Counted from the first letter of the stretch, positions 1 through 15,153 are shown. The stretch is DNA of 64,000 nt from Dolomedes plantarius (GCA_907164885.2 OU015500.1:49693533-49757532); one strand, 5' to 3'. Numbers and translations: made by a program. The notes: generated by a model not told the origin, from the sequence alone.

Positions 1-593
1 TCTGGCACTGTAAGTAAAATCATTCATAAAGATTTGAAGTTAAAAAAGATGTTTAAACCTAAAGTTCATCTGCTTTTGCCAAACCATATTGCTGAAAGAA
101 AAACAAATTGTAGAAAATTATATATGAAAAACACCTAGCTGCTGAAAAATGAAAATTTGTTGTAACACTCGATGGGGCATGGGTGTATTTAAGTGACTGT
201 AATAAAAAAAAAGATCAATTTTCTATTGCTCAACTGTCGGGAATGTACGAAATGGCTACGCCAGTGTACAGAAAAGTTCTCAAAGGAGTTCATGATAGTA
301 GCAGGATTTTGTTACAACGGCAAATTAAAAATAAAAAAAAGTCCCAATTGAAGAAAAAATTAATTCACTCTACTATCAGCAGAATATTTTAGAATCAATT
401 TTTGAAGAATAAATTCCAGCCTTATATGGAAATAACATTGATAAAGTTGAGCTTCATATGTACAAAGCCTATAGTCACACGTCTAAATCAACTACCGCTT
501 ATTCAGCAAAGAAAGAATCAGAAACAGGAATAAAATGTATCCCATTTAATAAAATACCGTTGAAATTGCCTGACTCTTCTCCAATGGACAATG
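1..593 (+). pseudogene. Decayed mariner/Tc1-type transposase fragment, N-terminus outside window
   Basis: Frame 1 opens at base 1 with a DNA-binding-domain tail (SGTVSKIIHKDL, then NHIAERKTNCRKLY) and hits a stop near 136. The catalytic half follows across several frame changes: TLDGAWVYLSDCN near 160-200 has the shape of the first catalytic Asp block, HMYKAYSHTSKST near 456-490 matches the second block but has Tyr where Asp is expected, and LPDSSPMD near 565-587 matches the third. In-frame stops and the lost Asp make it non-functional. At 594 the sequence switches abruptly to an inverted repeat and then to the C-terminus of a different transposase. Similarity is from motif recognition, not a search. 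Confidence 0.75.
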
Positions 594-901
594 GACTGGG
601 AAAAACTATAAAACAATGTTTTCAAAGCAAGAAGCATACGCAAAGTGGCATGGATTGGCCTCCCTATTCGCCAGATTTGACACCATGCGATTTTTTTCTT
701 TGGAGATACTTGAAAGACCAGGTGTATCGTCACAATCCACAAACTGTAGATAAACTGGAACAATACATCTCTGCTTCTTGTCAGAACATTCAAACTGAAA
801 TGTTTGCACGGGCGTCTGCGAATTTTGTCCTCAGACTGCGCCACGTTGTTGCTGCAAACGGTGGTTACTATGAAAACATTGTTTTATAGTTTTTCCCAGT
901 C
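594..901. repeat. Perfect 30-bp inverted repeat pair (594-623 and 872-901)
   Basis: Bases 594-623 (starting GACTGGGAAAAACTATAAAA) are the exact reverse complement of 872-901. The 248 bp between them carry a transposase C-terminus whose stop codon lies inside the right arm. No TA or other duplication flanks the pair, so this is either an inverted duplication at a rearrangement breakpoint or the ends of a roughly 308-bp element. Confidence 0.8.
624..889 (+). pseudogene. Mariner transposase C-terminal fragment (second family)
   Basis: The frame ending at 889 reads WPPYSPDLTPCDFFLWRYLK, the canonical third catalytic block of mariner-like DDD/E transposases (Asp in PDL and Asp in CDFF), followed by an intact-looking C-terminal tail ending in GGYYENIVL and a stop. 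It has no N-terminal half of its own. It is fused through the inverted repeat at 594 to an unrelated upstream transposase. The sequence continues to about 1055, where a GGGACACCCGGT end followed by TATATA resembles the right terminus of the mariner at 51709-53301. Confidence 0.75.
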
Positions 902-1064
902 AGCACGCCATCTGTTGACGAACTTTGTAACTAATTTTGAAAATCAGTGAGAATAAATTCCCTGGTTACCTAGTAGAATGCAGCAAACCGTACATTTCTA
1001 TCACTTTTTCTCTAATTGATTTTTCAAATCGCAGGTTATTTTGGGGACACCCGGTATATACATG

Positions 1065-1167
<103 letters not shown>

Positions 1168-1169
1168 CC

Positions 1170-1930
1170 CCCTAAATGGTCGTTCTTACAAAGGGGGTAC
1201 GAAATTTTCCGTTTTAAAGAAGGAATCGGTAAAATGGGCCCCGTATGCTAAAAGTTAACTTTCAAATTTAATTACATTCATATCCCATTTGATCGTAAGA
1301 GAAAAAGATTCTCAGTGTATTTGCATGCTTTTACTGTGCTCAAAATGTCAGTAACATTTCTTAGAATTTTGAGCTATACGCACTAAAAATTTAAATCAAC
1401 TAGATTTGAATATTTATCAGCCATCATCCTCATATGGAAGTATTCATCTTGAAACGAATAAAAACCAACTGCTAGTGTTAGATACAGCCATGATTTTCTT
1501 CTACCTCATCATATACCATCATTGCCGTTTGGAGAATAAAGGAGATTTTATTTACTTGCCAGGATATATCGCTCGTCGAAAAATCTTTCCGCCTTCGATC
1601 AGTTTCGATTATTTACGGTTCATCGCTCGGCTGCATTTAAACACGAATGTGTCAAATCATATCAACCTTACATTTAAAACTTGTAGAAGTAACAAAATAA
1701 AGCATCCGCTCAAAGAGATAGTTCTGACATAGATTCATTTTTTCCCCCTTCAAAAAACTCAGTAATTTGATAACGTTTTTCCTTTTCTTAAAAGCTGTTG
1801 AATATAATGGATTTGGATTAATATTTTAGATAATTTAAAGTATAAGGTATTAGTTTTGTTTAATGTTAAGGTAGAAAACTTGTGCAAGTTTAAATCTACA
1901 AGGTGCGGCCATCAATTTGCAGGACTGATC
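1170..1930. other. No gene recognised
   Basis: AT-rich DNA. A 108-codon open frame at 1406-1732 (plus) has no motif I recognise and no initiation or splice context that favours it over chance. Confidence 0.6.
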
Positions 1931-2155
1931 TAATAATCCCAGAAAATATTACATGAAATACATACCCATTTAATATGTTTCGAAGTAACTCTCACCTGCC
2001 GTAATGCACCTCTGTGCTCGGCTGTATAAGTTTGGGAAACAACTTTTAAAATCCTCTTTCGGAATGCTCTTTAATGTGGACGTCACTGTTTTCTTGATGA
2101 CTTCGACATCCTCAAATCTTGTTCCCTTCAGCAAATTGGCCCAGCATCGAGGGCC
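1931..2155 (-). pseudogene. Mariner transposase C-terminus (minus strand)
   Basis: Read on the minus strand from about 2150 to 1980, one frame gives a run ending KSIPKEDFKSCF, PNLYSRAQRCI, TAGESYFE. This is the usual C-terminal tail of mariner transposases (conserved FKSCF...W/Y-RAQRCI). Upstream it runs straight into a Helitron-type end fragment at 2163, so only the last 50 or so residues remain. The catalytic domain is absent. Confidence 0.7.
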
Positions 2156-2159
2156 AACA

Positions 2160-2203
2160 TCGAATTTGAATGTACTCCGTAGCGAAGCACGGGTATTGAG
2201 CTA
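2160..2203 (+). mobile_element. Helitron-like 3' end fragment
   Basis: ATGTACTCCGTAGCGAAGCA followed by CGGGTATTGAGCTACT nearly repeats the 3' end of the copy at 8205-8916. CCGT...ACGG can form a short hairpin upstream of the CTAC/CTAG-like terminus. Confidence 0.5.
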
Positions 2204-2269
2204 CTATCTAATAATCGATATCTATACATTTCTATGCATATTAACAAATTACATAAAATACTGACGAAA

Positions 2270-2400
2270 ACAAACAATTTGGAAACATGAACTGGTACAT
2301 CCTTAAATCCGAACTTTCAATTTGTGTTGATTAATTTTGTAGTCTATACGTCAAATTGAAAGTTTATGCTTTGTAACATTCCCGTTGATTCGCTCTTGAT
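2270..2400. repeat. Interspersed repeat, related to 7210-7330
   Basis: The segment with ATGAACTGGT, ATCCTTAAA, TTTGTGTTGATT and TGTAGTCT recurs in the same order at 7210-7330. Family unknown. Confidence 0.6.
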
Positions 2401-2796
2401 TATTTTCTAGACTGCCGTGAATCTCAGACACTTTAAGACCGATATTGGCTTTATGAGGTTCGCCCTTAATCCTTTGCCGCCTAACTTTCGTTTCATGACA
2501 TACTTCCGTTGATAAACTGTTCAAGTATTTTTAATAATGCAACTCGTAAAGGTAAAGAACATTACCTTTTGTTAAAATCAGATATGTGAGTGGTGTAGAA
2601 TCAAACCTAACAAGCTCCTTTTTTTCCAAAATTGAGGTAAGGATACTATCTTATAATACAGGGATGGCCAACCGGCGGCCAGGCAGAACTTTTTAACCGG
2701 TCCACGGTACTGAACGTGAATGAAGTTATTATTTAAAAAATATTTGATTTTACAAAGTTGTGTGTTGTAATTTTCGCATATTTTGCAATACGTATG

Positions 2797-2977
2797 CAGT
2801 CGATTCCGGATAATCGGACCACATTGGCACGCGATCATTTTGGTCCTAATAACCGGCTGATTACGCGAACATGCCCAATTAGGCTTATGCAGTAGGATTT
2901 GTTTCGGTTCTGTAGGATTCGGTACGATTAAGCGGCTGATTCGATTAAAAGGAGATCCAATTAACCGGATTCCACTG
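2797..2977. mobile_element. Pogo/Tigger-like MITE (nested)
   Basis: Ends CAGTCGATTCCGG and CCGGATTCCACTG are imperfect inverted repeats. Internal blocks such as TTTTGGTCCTAATAACCGGCT match the better preserved copy at 39735-39880 in inverted order. TA follows the right end; the left flank is degraded. Confidence 0.65.
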
Positions 2978-3207
2978 TATACATATTGATATCGCCAAGA
3001 TTTATTTTTCACTAAGCAAACTTTTTTATCAAGAACGCAATATTCGAAAAAAAAATGAATAGCATTTTTGCTATATTTATAATGCGGTGTTTTTCAAGGA
3101 CCCAGTATTTATATTTATTTAAAATAGTTTTAATTTAATTATTTAGAACGAAATGTGAAATCTTTAAATTTTAATTCTTTAAATAATTTTAAATTTAGAG
3201 ATTTTAA

Positions 3208-3958
3208 GGGGACTCACTACCCTTAAATCTTTAAAATATTTGATTTTTGAAAAAAAATATATGTTAAAGCCTGATCATTTCTGAACAAAATAAAGCAAAC
3301 CGCATGAAAATATTCCGCTTAGTTCCGGAAATATTGATATTCTAAATATTTAATTACTGATCAAGTTTATGGTAAGAAAAATTTTAAACTCATTTTTGTC
3401 AAAATGTAAATTTTGCATCATTCCGCAACTGATATCTCATAAACTATGAAACATAATTCCATGAAATTTTTGTCACTACATAATCATGTTGTTTTATTGC
3501 GTCTGAACAAGAATTATTGCAATCACTGCACGTTTTGTTATTTTTTCAGGGGTAAATTAATGCAAAAATTTAAGGAAATTTTAAGTATAATTTGAGCAGT
3601 TTTAAAAAAAAATTGAAAAAATATTTTAATGTTGAATGTTTTATGTTCAATTGTATTTTGAATTATTTATTTTAATTATAAAACAGGAATAACACATTTA
3701 AGTGTAAAAATTAATTTCATAGTTCTGCGCGCAAGCCAGTATACAATAAAAATACTTAAAAAACAAGGTATATCTAAAGCATTTAAAAATAAATTATTTA
3801 AAATTATTTTGAGAGTTGAAAATTTGTTTATTAAAATAAATATATCAATTTATCATATATATAAAATTTGGAAAAATTGGGAGTAAATTGAAATAGTTAC
3901 AAAGAATCAAAAAGTATGAAAATATGCTTTATTTCCTCGATTTGGGTCGTGAGTCCCC
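3208..3958. mobile_element. TTAA-flanked MITE, family A copy 1 (piggyBac type)
   Basis: TTAA at 3204-3207 and 3959-3962 flank ends GGGGACTCA and TGAGTCCCC. The 751-bp body aligns along its whole length with 15154-15909. No coding capacity seen. The TTAA duplication and GGG start are the hallmarks of piggyBac-type elements. It lies within the hAT element. Confidence 0.8.
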
Positions 3959-4144
3959 TTAAATAATTCAAAAGTTAAAATATTTAGTTCAGTAGGCAAA
4001 TCTGATGTTTGATGACGGTAATTTTCCCTTCCGTTACATCAGCAGACATCCCAATTCTCTCCTGAATTACAGTTGGCCCGCCGTCATTTATATTATCGCA
4101 ATTGGCCCCCTGATTGTTTTGAGTTGGCCACCCCTGTTATAATA

Positions 4145-5174
4145 TTTCAATCAGTTCAAAATGGAAATCTTTGGAAAGTGGCCTACCAATAGAAAAGAAT
4201 GTGGGAATTTTTCTAAAGGCAATTTCAAATTTGTGCATTAAAAAAATTCATTTGACCTTTATCGAAAAAAAAGTCTGATGGAAAATGCTAGTTTTGATCC
4301 TGCACCACTCATGTGATTTCTCATTAGTGTTCTACAGAAAATGATAAAAAAAAAAATAAAACTTACTTTCGTTCTCACACATGAAACAGAACATCGTTAC
4401 AACATTTCTTATCAAAGAAATTACATGTTACAAGAAATATAAATCGTTCAAAACCTCTAATCGAGAACAGACACGTTGCTTAGCAGCAAGTAATGGAAGC
4501 CTTTAGATGGTGTTAATGTTACACTAACCTATACAGCTAGAATACTCGTAGATTAGAAACAGCAATAAAAGATCGACTGTCGCCAGTCTTTCTTGGCAGT
4601 AAACAATTTGCAATCATGGGCGTTTTGATTAATGCCTCTGCAATTCAATTCACTTTCCTCGACAAAAACAGGGCAATACATCGTGTCTGTCGTTTTCCTT
4701 TCAAGCATGGGCCGTTTCATGTTGCATTCTTGGATCCTGAACGGGTAAAAAGAAAAAAACTCAAGAGTAGTGCTCTCTAGATAAACGTTATTACATATCC
4801 GTCATTGTACGGCGTAGGAGAATTTGATACTAACTGTGGAAAAAAAAGTTGATATTAGGTGTTCCAGGCTTTGATTAAGGTGCCCGAAAAAATATAAAGT
4901 TCACTGTTCGATCGTCAATCAAAGAGTGGTATGAATGTTTGACATTTATTTGACCGAAAAATGTAAATGAAATCAACGTTTTGGAGAATGGAACCTGTTT
5001 GTCCAATCAATTTATTCTTACACTATCATTTACATACCAATTTATTCTTATACTTTGTCGCTTTTTCATGTTTATTTGGTAATAATCTACATAAAAACCG
5101 CTTTCAAAAGACTCACTTTCAGTTTTATTATTGTTGTTGTTTCTAATGCCCCCGTGGCCGGAAGTATCAGGTCC
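4145..5174. other. No gene recognised
   Basis: Non-coding AT-rich sequence between two hAT elements; no ORF, repeat or RNA that I can identify. Confidence 0.5.
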
Positions 5175-5182
5175 ATATAGGC

Positions 5183-6318
5183 CAGGGGTTCCCAAACTTT
5201 TTCCTACAGCGACCCCTTTTAAAAGAATGATTTTCTTCATCGACCCCTTCACATTTTTCTATATAATATACAGCATAAAACATAATTATAATACTAATAA
5301 TTGCACATAAAACACTTAAAGATAACAATTTGACTAAGAATATGAACAAAAAATTAGAAAAAGTGGTTCATTAGGTTTATGCTTTATTACATTTGTACAA
5401 TTTTCATTTTTAATTTCACAAGTATAAACAAGATTTCAGAAACACACATAGGCGTATCGTCGGGGGGGGGGGAGCACGTGCCTCCCTCCCAACTTAACTT
5501 GAAATAAATTTAAACGTTAATATAAGTTCAGTTAAAATCGGAAAATTGCAGTAAACTTTTAAGAAAGTTGGTTTTTTCCAGCTTTTTCAAACTGTGAAAC
5601 TGAAGATTCCGATTATATCTTTAGCCTTAACATAGTTTTTAACAATGATATGATCCATAAAAAAAAGTTTGATGCTATATTTTTTTCTCATTTTATTTAT
5701 ATTATATTTATTTTTCTTATTGTATAACTTTTGAATACTACTCAAACATCAATTCTATTGTTATTTAATTTAAGATTAATCATAATATTTCATATTAAGG
5801 ACCGCCAAGCAGTCAATGCACGGAGAATGGCCTTAACTGAATTCAATTCGTGCCCGCCCCCCCCCCCCCCCCCCGCCCACAAAAAAAAAGTTAGAATCAC
5901 GCTACGCCTATGGAAACACAGATTGTAATTGCACAAACATTGCCAAGAGAAAAAAACGACACTGCTTTTGATTGGTTGTACCGGGAGGACTCCATGTACT
6001 GTTTAAGGTCCAGTAGGTTTCCACAGTTCTGCCTAATGTTGGTACAAAAATAAAAGCCGATGGCGGCATTTGAGACATATACAAAAGCGTCATGACGACT
6101 TTAGATGCATGGATCACTCCGATCTATGCAAATCTGTATTTATACATATTAAAACGGATATTATTAGCTAATAATTACATTCCTAAAAGATTAAATTAAA
6201 TTTTAAAACAAAAAAATTATCATAGACCCCCAATAGACCCCTGGAATACTATAGACCCTTTTTGAACTTCGGGTATCGATGGAAGTTCGATGGACCTGAA
6301 CCTCGTTCGGAATCCCTG
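5183..6318. mobile_element. hAT element (family H2) with nested MITE
   Basis: Starts CAGGGGTTCCCAAAC and ends GGAATCCCTG, with a perfect 8-bp target duplication ATATAGGC at 5175-5182 and 6319-6326. The terminal parts align in inverted orientation with 13956-14539. Removing the nested 5447-5912 insertion leaves about 660 bp. No transposase frame survives. Confidence 0.85.
5447..5912. mobile_element. hAT-like MITE with G/C homopolymers, nested
   Basis: Ends CATAGGCGTA and TACGCCTATG are perfect inverted repeats, flanked by an identical 8-bp duplication GAAACACA (5439-5446 and 5913-5920). Subterminal poly(G) near 5461 and poly(C) near 5855-5875 are inverted counterparts. The related host copy near 14250-14300 has a single GAAACACA at the same place, i.e. 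an unoccupied site. Confidence 0.88.
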
Positions 6319-6326
6319 ATATAGGC

Positions 6327-6606
6327 TAAGGGGCTAAGGTGTGCGGCTTCGGTTTAAAATGGTGCCCCAAGAGTCGGAGTCTGATTTAGCCAGGCACCAC
6401 CTGAATTTTGACAGAGCACCTCCAGGGGTAACAACTAGGGGGAACGCACCATCTCCCATCCTCCCTGGCCTCATGGAGGAACTTTCAAATTTACGGATTT
6501 AACGTGCCCATATCCGACCTATACATGGAGGTATTTAATGGCGGATTCGATCCGAGCACCCTCAAAGTCGAATGCCGACGCGCTGCCACTAGGTTACCTC
6601 GGGCCC
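6327..6606 (-). mobile_element. tRNA-derived SINE (family S1)
   Basis: On the minus strand the head reads AACCTAGTGGCAGCGCGTCG (A-box-like) and later GGATCGAATCC (B box), followed by a non-tRNA body. The same head and spacing recur on the minus strand at 45105-45345. It does not fold to a complete tRNA acceptor stem. Confidence 0.7.
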
Positions 6607-6860
6607 TCTTTCAGTTGTGGAAATCAGAAGCTACAGCATCTTAGACTGTTGTCGAAAGTTATAATTAAGATAAGTTGATGAGGAGAAATATTAAAAACAC
6701 TTGATGTTTCTCTGGTCATTTCTAGGTAACTCAGCAGGCTGCATATGCGCAGAAAGATGTTCTGGAGTCTTATCTTAGCAGAAAATTTGTTACTGTTGCT
6801 TTTAATATTATGTAAGAAGGAGAAAGGCCTAAAAATCGATTGCGAAAATATATAGCTGTA

Positions 6861-7159
6861 CAGTCGAACCCCGTTGTAGCAAACTCGGTATATAACGAAC
6901 AAAAATTTTGGTCCAGCCGTTTTCCTATAATACGTAATTTAATTAGAATTGTGACAGTTTAATGTAATCAATTTTAGTCGATTTAATTCCTTAATGATCA
7001 TTTTTCATAGATTTTATCATTTTTTAATACATCATTATTGAATACACATTGCAACTAAGACGTTATACATTTTGTGAACTCTAGCATTTTTCTTAACGGT
7101 TCGAATATAGCGAACAAAACCTTAGGTCCCTTGAAGTTCGTTATAACGGGGTTCGACAG
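6861..7159. mobile_element. Pogo/Tigger-like MITE (299 bp)
   Basis: Left end CAGTCGAACCCCGTTGTAGC and right end GTTATAACGGGGTTCGACAG are inverted repeats with few mismatches, with TA on both sides (6859-6860, 7160-7161). No coding sequence. Confidence 0.75.
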
Positions 7160-7161
7160 TA

Positions 7162-8204
7162 ATACTTGACAGTTGATTTCTATCCATAAACAAATTGTAT
7201 AAAATGCTTATATAAACGAGCAATTTGAAATTATGAACTGGTTAATCCTTAAAACTGAGCTTTGAGTTTGTGTTGATTTATTCTGTAGTCTGTACGTTAA
7301 TGGAAAAGTTTGTGAATTTTAAATTTCCAGTTGTTGCTCTCTATATTAATTTCATATTTTATATGATTTGTTTTTTCCTATATGGATTTTACTATCCGTT
7401 CATTCTAACACCTCAACAATGTACACTTTACAACAAAATATACAAGATATTTCTGAGATTTATTGCTTCGAATTTCACAATTTACAACATTTCAAAAAAA
7501 TTTTAGTTGAATGGTTTTTCAATAAGCCATTTTCCCTCTACTCGGCGCATTCGATCACAGTTTTTTAAACTGTTTCACTTTCAGCTATTTTTTCTTGCAC
7601 AAACTCGCCTAATTGGCATTAATTTAATGAGATAGGAAATAATCGGGGAGGACAGAATTAACTTGCTTTTTATCTGAATTGAATTTTAAATTATTTCAAA
7701 ATGAACAAGAGACTGTTTTGCAGTGAATGCGAAAACTTGTTTAGCCGGAATATGAATGCAAATGAATGAACACGTAGTGGATATTTGCTATTTTAATCGC
7801 ATTCTCTGAACCTTTTTTTGTCTATACATTTGCATTTAAATGCCATATTTGCATATTAAAGAGTCGCACGGATGCTATGTGTTTTGTTGCTGAATGACGA
7901 TCTCATTATTACTTCGTTTGAATTCTAAGTTGGTTCTACATAAATTACTTTGCGTCAAGCTATTTGAGTTGAATGGTCTCTAATGCTAAAAAGTAAAATA
8001 CATTGATTTTGTCTTTTCTTTTTCAAAGTAAAAATTTTTCCAGTTACATGAAAAATATTTTATTGGAGTGGTTCTATTTTTTTCCTGATATTTAAGCTTA
8101 CTCGCACATTAACCTTTAATTCTCATTATTAACCTTTTGATGCCTTGTAATGATCGATTGCCTGTACAGGGCTCCTCCCCCCTCTCTCTGTGTATATATA
8201 TATA
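7162..8204. other. No gene recognised; includes repeat 7210-7330
   Basis: AT-rich, non-coding. 7210-7330 is a diverged copy of 2270-2400. Open frames at 7270-7568 are low-complexity and unconvincing. Confidence 0.5.
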
Positions 8205-9026
<822 letters not shown>

Positions 9027-10030
9027 GTAAGTACAAACGAAAAAAAGACTTTGGCAATTTGTTCTGAAGAAATTATATTTGCGAATTTAATTCTATAGAA
9101 TTTAGTGAGCAATTTATATATTTAAATTCTTTGTAGAAGTGATTTTTAGAGAAGTAAAGATAAATTATTTGCTATTAAAATATTATAACTTGCACGATAA
9201 CGAAGCCTATAAGCTGAAACCTAAGAAAAATTATTTCTTTTTTCTGCATAGAATATATATAAAAGATTTATTCTTAAATGTAGATCGAAAAAAAAATTTT
9301 TACGCAGCATATCTGAGCGTGAAGGAAATACTTTTTGTAACCAATTCCTTAGAGAATGAAATTGTAATAAAAGATTTCATTCTTTCTTCTTGTCAGAAAA
9401 GAATGTTAACTGTACGCACTCTAGACAGATAGAGGTGACAGCTTATCATTGTATATATCCATCGAAGCGTACCACACCAAACCTTTCATTAAAAAGCTTT
9501 TGAGGAGTATATAGTTACCTTTTCATAGTTTCCTTTTAAAAAGATATAATATGTTGCCACATTATGTGATAACAAAACCTGTAAAAGCGGAAAACTTCAT
9601 TTTAGATTGTAAAAAGGAAATCGTAACTTGCTGATGATTGTCTGAACAATTCTTATTTGATGACAGAATTTTCATTTTCTACGTCAGAAAAAGTAAAGAT
9701 GTTTGCCAGAAAAAGTTCCAAGTTTCGAGGAATTTAAATTTGTGTGTTTATCACTAAAGCAACATTGTCCCACAAAATGTGCAATTATGTATAAGAAATT
9801 TGATATGCCGCTTCATTGTTAATATTTTGGAGTATCGTAGTTTCGTTTTTTAAGCAGAAATGGTTATACGTTATTCTCTTACATGAAAAAGAGGGGGAAG
9901 AATAGCTATGAGTTGTAGATTAATAAATTTTTTGGAACGAAGTTCTTTTGCGCGGCTTACAGTAGCGTGAACTGGCAGGAATCGTCACGTAACGAAAAAG
10001 CGTTATGCCCCCTTCATAAGAGCTTTTTTT
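9027..10030. other. No gene recognised
   Basis: Contains a 97-codon frame at 9139-9432 that is Lys/Phe-rich, matches no family I know and is probably chance. Confidence 0.5.
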
Positions 10031-10140
10031 CAAGGGCTCTGTGGCTGTATGGTTATCGCATCGGACTACGGAGCGAGAGGTCCCTGGTTCAAATCCCCGC
10101 ACAATCGCTGGCCGTTTTTATTCCCACTCATTCTTGGAAT
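10030..10140 (+). mobile_element. tRNA-Arg-like SINE head
   Basis: GTGGCTGTATGGTTATCGCA (A-box region), GGACTACGGAGC (resembling an Arg-ACG anticodon arm) and GGTTCAAATCCC (B box) have tRNA spacing. The 3' side does not pair with the 5' GGGCTCT, so this is a tRNA-derived repeat rather than a working tRNA. Confidence 0.65.
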
Positions 10141-10156
10141 AGCGCAGGTAACACAC

Positions 10157-10161
10157 ATATG

Positions 10162-10215
<54 letters not shown>

Positions 10216-10216
10216 A
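10157..10216. repeat. (TA)n-(TG)n-(TA)n microsatellite
   Basis: Follows the SINE head directly. Confidence 0.9.
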
Positions 10217-10509
10217 ATCAATAGAAATCTACATATTAAATCACGTTTAGAGTTGAAAAAATAACGTAAGGAACTTCGTTCCTGACGGGGTCCCCCGACC
10301 GCACAATTTTTTTATTTTAAATAAAAGATAAATCAACTCTTTACAGGAGTTAGTGGGGTTAAAATCCATATCTACAACAGATGACTTCATGATCATAACT
10401 TAATTTCAAAATTAAAATGCATAATTAGATTCCAAGAAACCAAAAAGGTTAAAACAAAAACTTCCCCTTTCTGAATTGTTCAATAATCACTTCTTTTAAA
10501 GCTTCAGCT

Positions 10510-10680
10510 AGGGGGTGGCCGAATGGCTAGGGCGCAGGTATTCGGTTCAGATCCTGTGGGATCGAGTCTCACAGATGGCATGGATGTTTGTAGCCGTTCG
10601 GAATCGGCTTTAAATTGTAGGTCCCGGTCTAATTAACTCTCGTATATCAAAAAGTTGACCGTAGCGCTCCAAACCAAAAC
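10510..10680 (+). mobile_element. tRNA-Ser/Leu-like SINE
   Basis: GGTGGCCGAATGGCTAGGGC is a class II tRNA-type A box, and GATCGAGTCTC about 55 bp downstream is a B-box match. A non-tRNA body containing GGTCCCGGTCTAATTAAC follows. Confidence 0.65.
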
Positions 10681-13541
<2,861 letters not shown>

Positions 13542-13955
13542 TAATAGGCCAGGCCCATTCGCTAGCAACAGAGTAATATTTGATTAAATAAATGTTTTTA
13601 ACTATTGCAATTTTTTTTTCTAAAAAGAGGTGACGGAACGCTGTTCTGGCGCTTTCTGCCTCAGATCGAGCCCTGTGAATACCATTTAACTACTTGATGT
13701 CAATTATAATAACTCTTTCATGAAAATGATAACTCTCCATACGTAATTTTTGTTACGGAATTTTTAAAATTGTGTCCTTGTTTATTAAACTTAAGAAATC
13801 AAATAAAAACCATATATATATATATTAACTTCGTGAATTTGTTTTAATGTTTTGCCTTTTTATGTAGTACTGCATATAACTTAAAATACGGAACTACTCT
13901 ACTTTATTTTAATGGTATAGTACAACAATATAGGGGTTAAAACATCAGTCTAGAG
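13542..13955. other. No gene recognised
   Basis: AT-rich spacer; nothing identified. Confidence 0.5.
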
Positions 13956-14539
13956 CAGGATTTCCCAACGGGGTCCAGGTGGACCCTTTGGAGGTCGATG
14001 GAAGTTAAAAAAGGGTCTATAGTATTCCAGGGGACTGTGGGGGGTCGATGATAAATTTTTCTTTTTTACAATTTAATTTAAATTTTTAGGAATGTAATTA
14101 TAAGATAAAAATATCCATTTTAATATGTATAAATATATATTTATATTCGTTATGTTAGTTATTGGGACTATATGATGATAAGAAATTTCAGGCCAACCAT
14201 TAAAAAAATTTAATCAATACATCAAGCACAACCACCACATTAATTGAAATCGAACTTTTGTGCAATTACAATCTGTGTTTCTGAAATCTTGTTTATATTT
14301 GTGAAATTAAAAATGAAAATAGTAAAAAAAATAATAAAACATAAACCTAATGAACAACTTTTTCTAATTTTTTGTTCATAATCTTAATCAAATTGTTATC
14401 TTCAAGTGTTTTATGTGCAATTATTAGTATTACAATTATGTTGTATGTTGCATACTATAGAGAAAAATGTAAGGGGAGTCGATGAAGAAAATCATTCTTT
14501 TAAAAGGGGTCGATGTAGGAAAAAGGTCGGGAACCCCTG
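13956..14539. mobile_element. hAT element (family H2), copy 2
   Basis: Ends CAGGATTTCCCAAC and GTCGGGAACCCCTG. Flanks GTCTAGAG (13948-13955) and GTCTAGTG (14540-14547) match at 7 of 8 positions. The interior aligns in reverse orientation with both arms of 5183-6318 and carries the unoccupied GAAACACA site. Confidence 0.82.
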
Positions 14540-14547
14540 GTCTAGTG

Positions 14548-15149
14548 CGTGGAAGATAGATGGGTTCGATTCCAACCCCTGCTGTAGTTCAGTTTCAAAG
14601 AGAACTAAAATAAATTAACTGTAGATTAATTGATTTGGACGTTGAACAATCATTTTAATGTACTAGGCAGGATATTTTCCCCGAGCTTTATAGAGGCCTT
14701 AATTTTATATTTCTTCGAATTTTATCATCCTTTTTTTTCTGCTTGTTGTTTATGTTGAAACCGGGAAGAAGAGAATTTTCAGTAAAATATTCATCGTGTT
14801 TGCAGCATATGTTTAATAAAATCTTTTCGGTATGCACTTTGATGTTTGAATCCCAGGAATAAATTCCTTTACTTATTTAAATTCTGAGTAATTCTTTATT
14901 TAATATTGCGCACAAGTACTGGATAGCCGTATGATGCAGAGCGAACCCTTTTATGAGGGTGAAAATTGGGCGTGTGACAGCTGTCTGGATACGCAAAAAA
15001 TCTTATTTTAAGAACTAACTTTGTTAATTAAATAGTAACATTATTTAAACTATTTTTTGTGCTATAGAATCCACTGGAATTGTTTAAACTAGTTCATAAA
15101 TTGAAAAGAAAGATAAGTTCATGAGATATAATATTAAGTTAACAAACCT
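14548..15149. other. No gene; possible SINE B-box near 14563
   Basis: GGGTTCGATTCC at about 14562-14573 is a good B-box match, but no A box is evident. The remainder is AT-rich. Confidence 0.4.
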
Positions 15150-15153
15150 TTAA

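Larger units (their letters stand above)
2659..4136. mobile_element. Non-autonomous hAT element with nested insertions
   Basis: The left end CAGGGATGGCCAAC (2659) and right end GTTGGCCACCCCTG (to 4136) are terminal inverted repeats of hAT type. The 8 bp on each side are identical, TTATAATA at 2651-2658 and 4137-4144, a perfect hAT target-site duplication. No transposase is encoded. Two other elements sit inside, a pogo-like one at 2797-2977 and a TTAA-flanked one at 3208-3958, so the hAT copy without them is only about 540 bp. Confidence 0.85.

Noticed and set aside
1406..1732. 108-codon plus-strand frame
   Set aside because: No recognisable motif and composition like neighbouring non-coding DNA.
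5855..5875. Poly(C)/poly(G) tracts as sequencing artefacts
   Set aside because: The G run near 5461 and the C run near 5855 are inverted counterparts within the ends of one MITE with a perfect 8-bp duplication, so they belong to the element, although run lengths may be inaccurate.
10030..10105. Functional tRNA-Arg(ACG) gene
   Set aside because: A and B boxes are present, but the acceptor and T stems do not pair and there is no terminator. Better explained as a SINE head.
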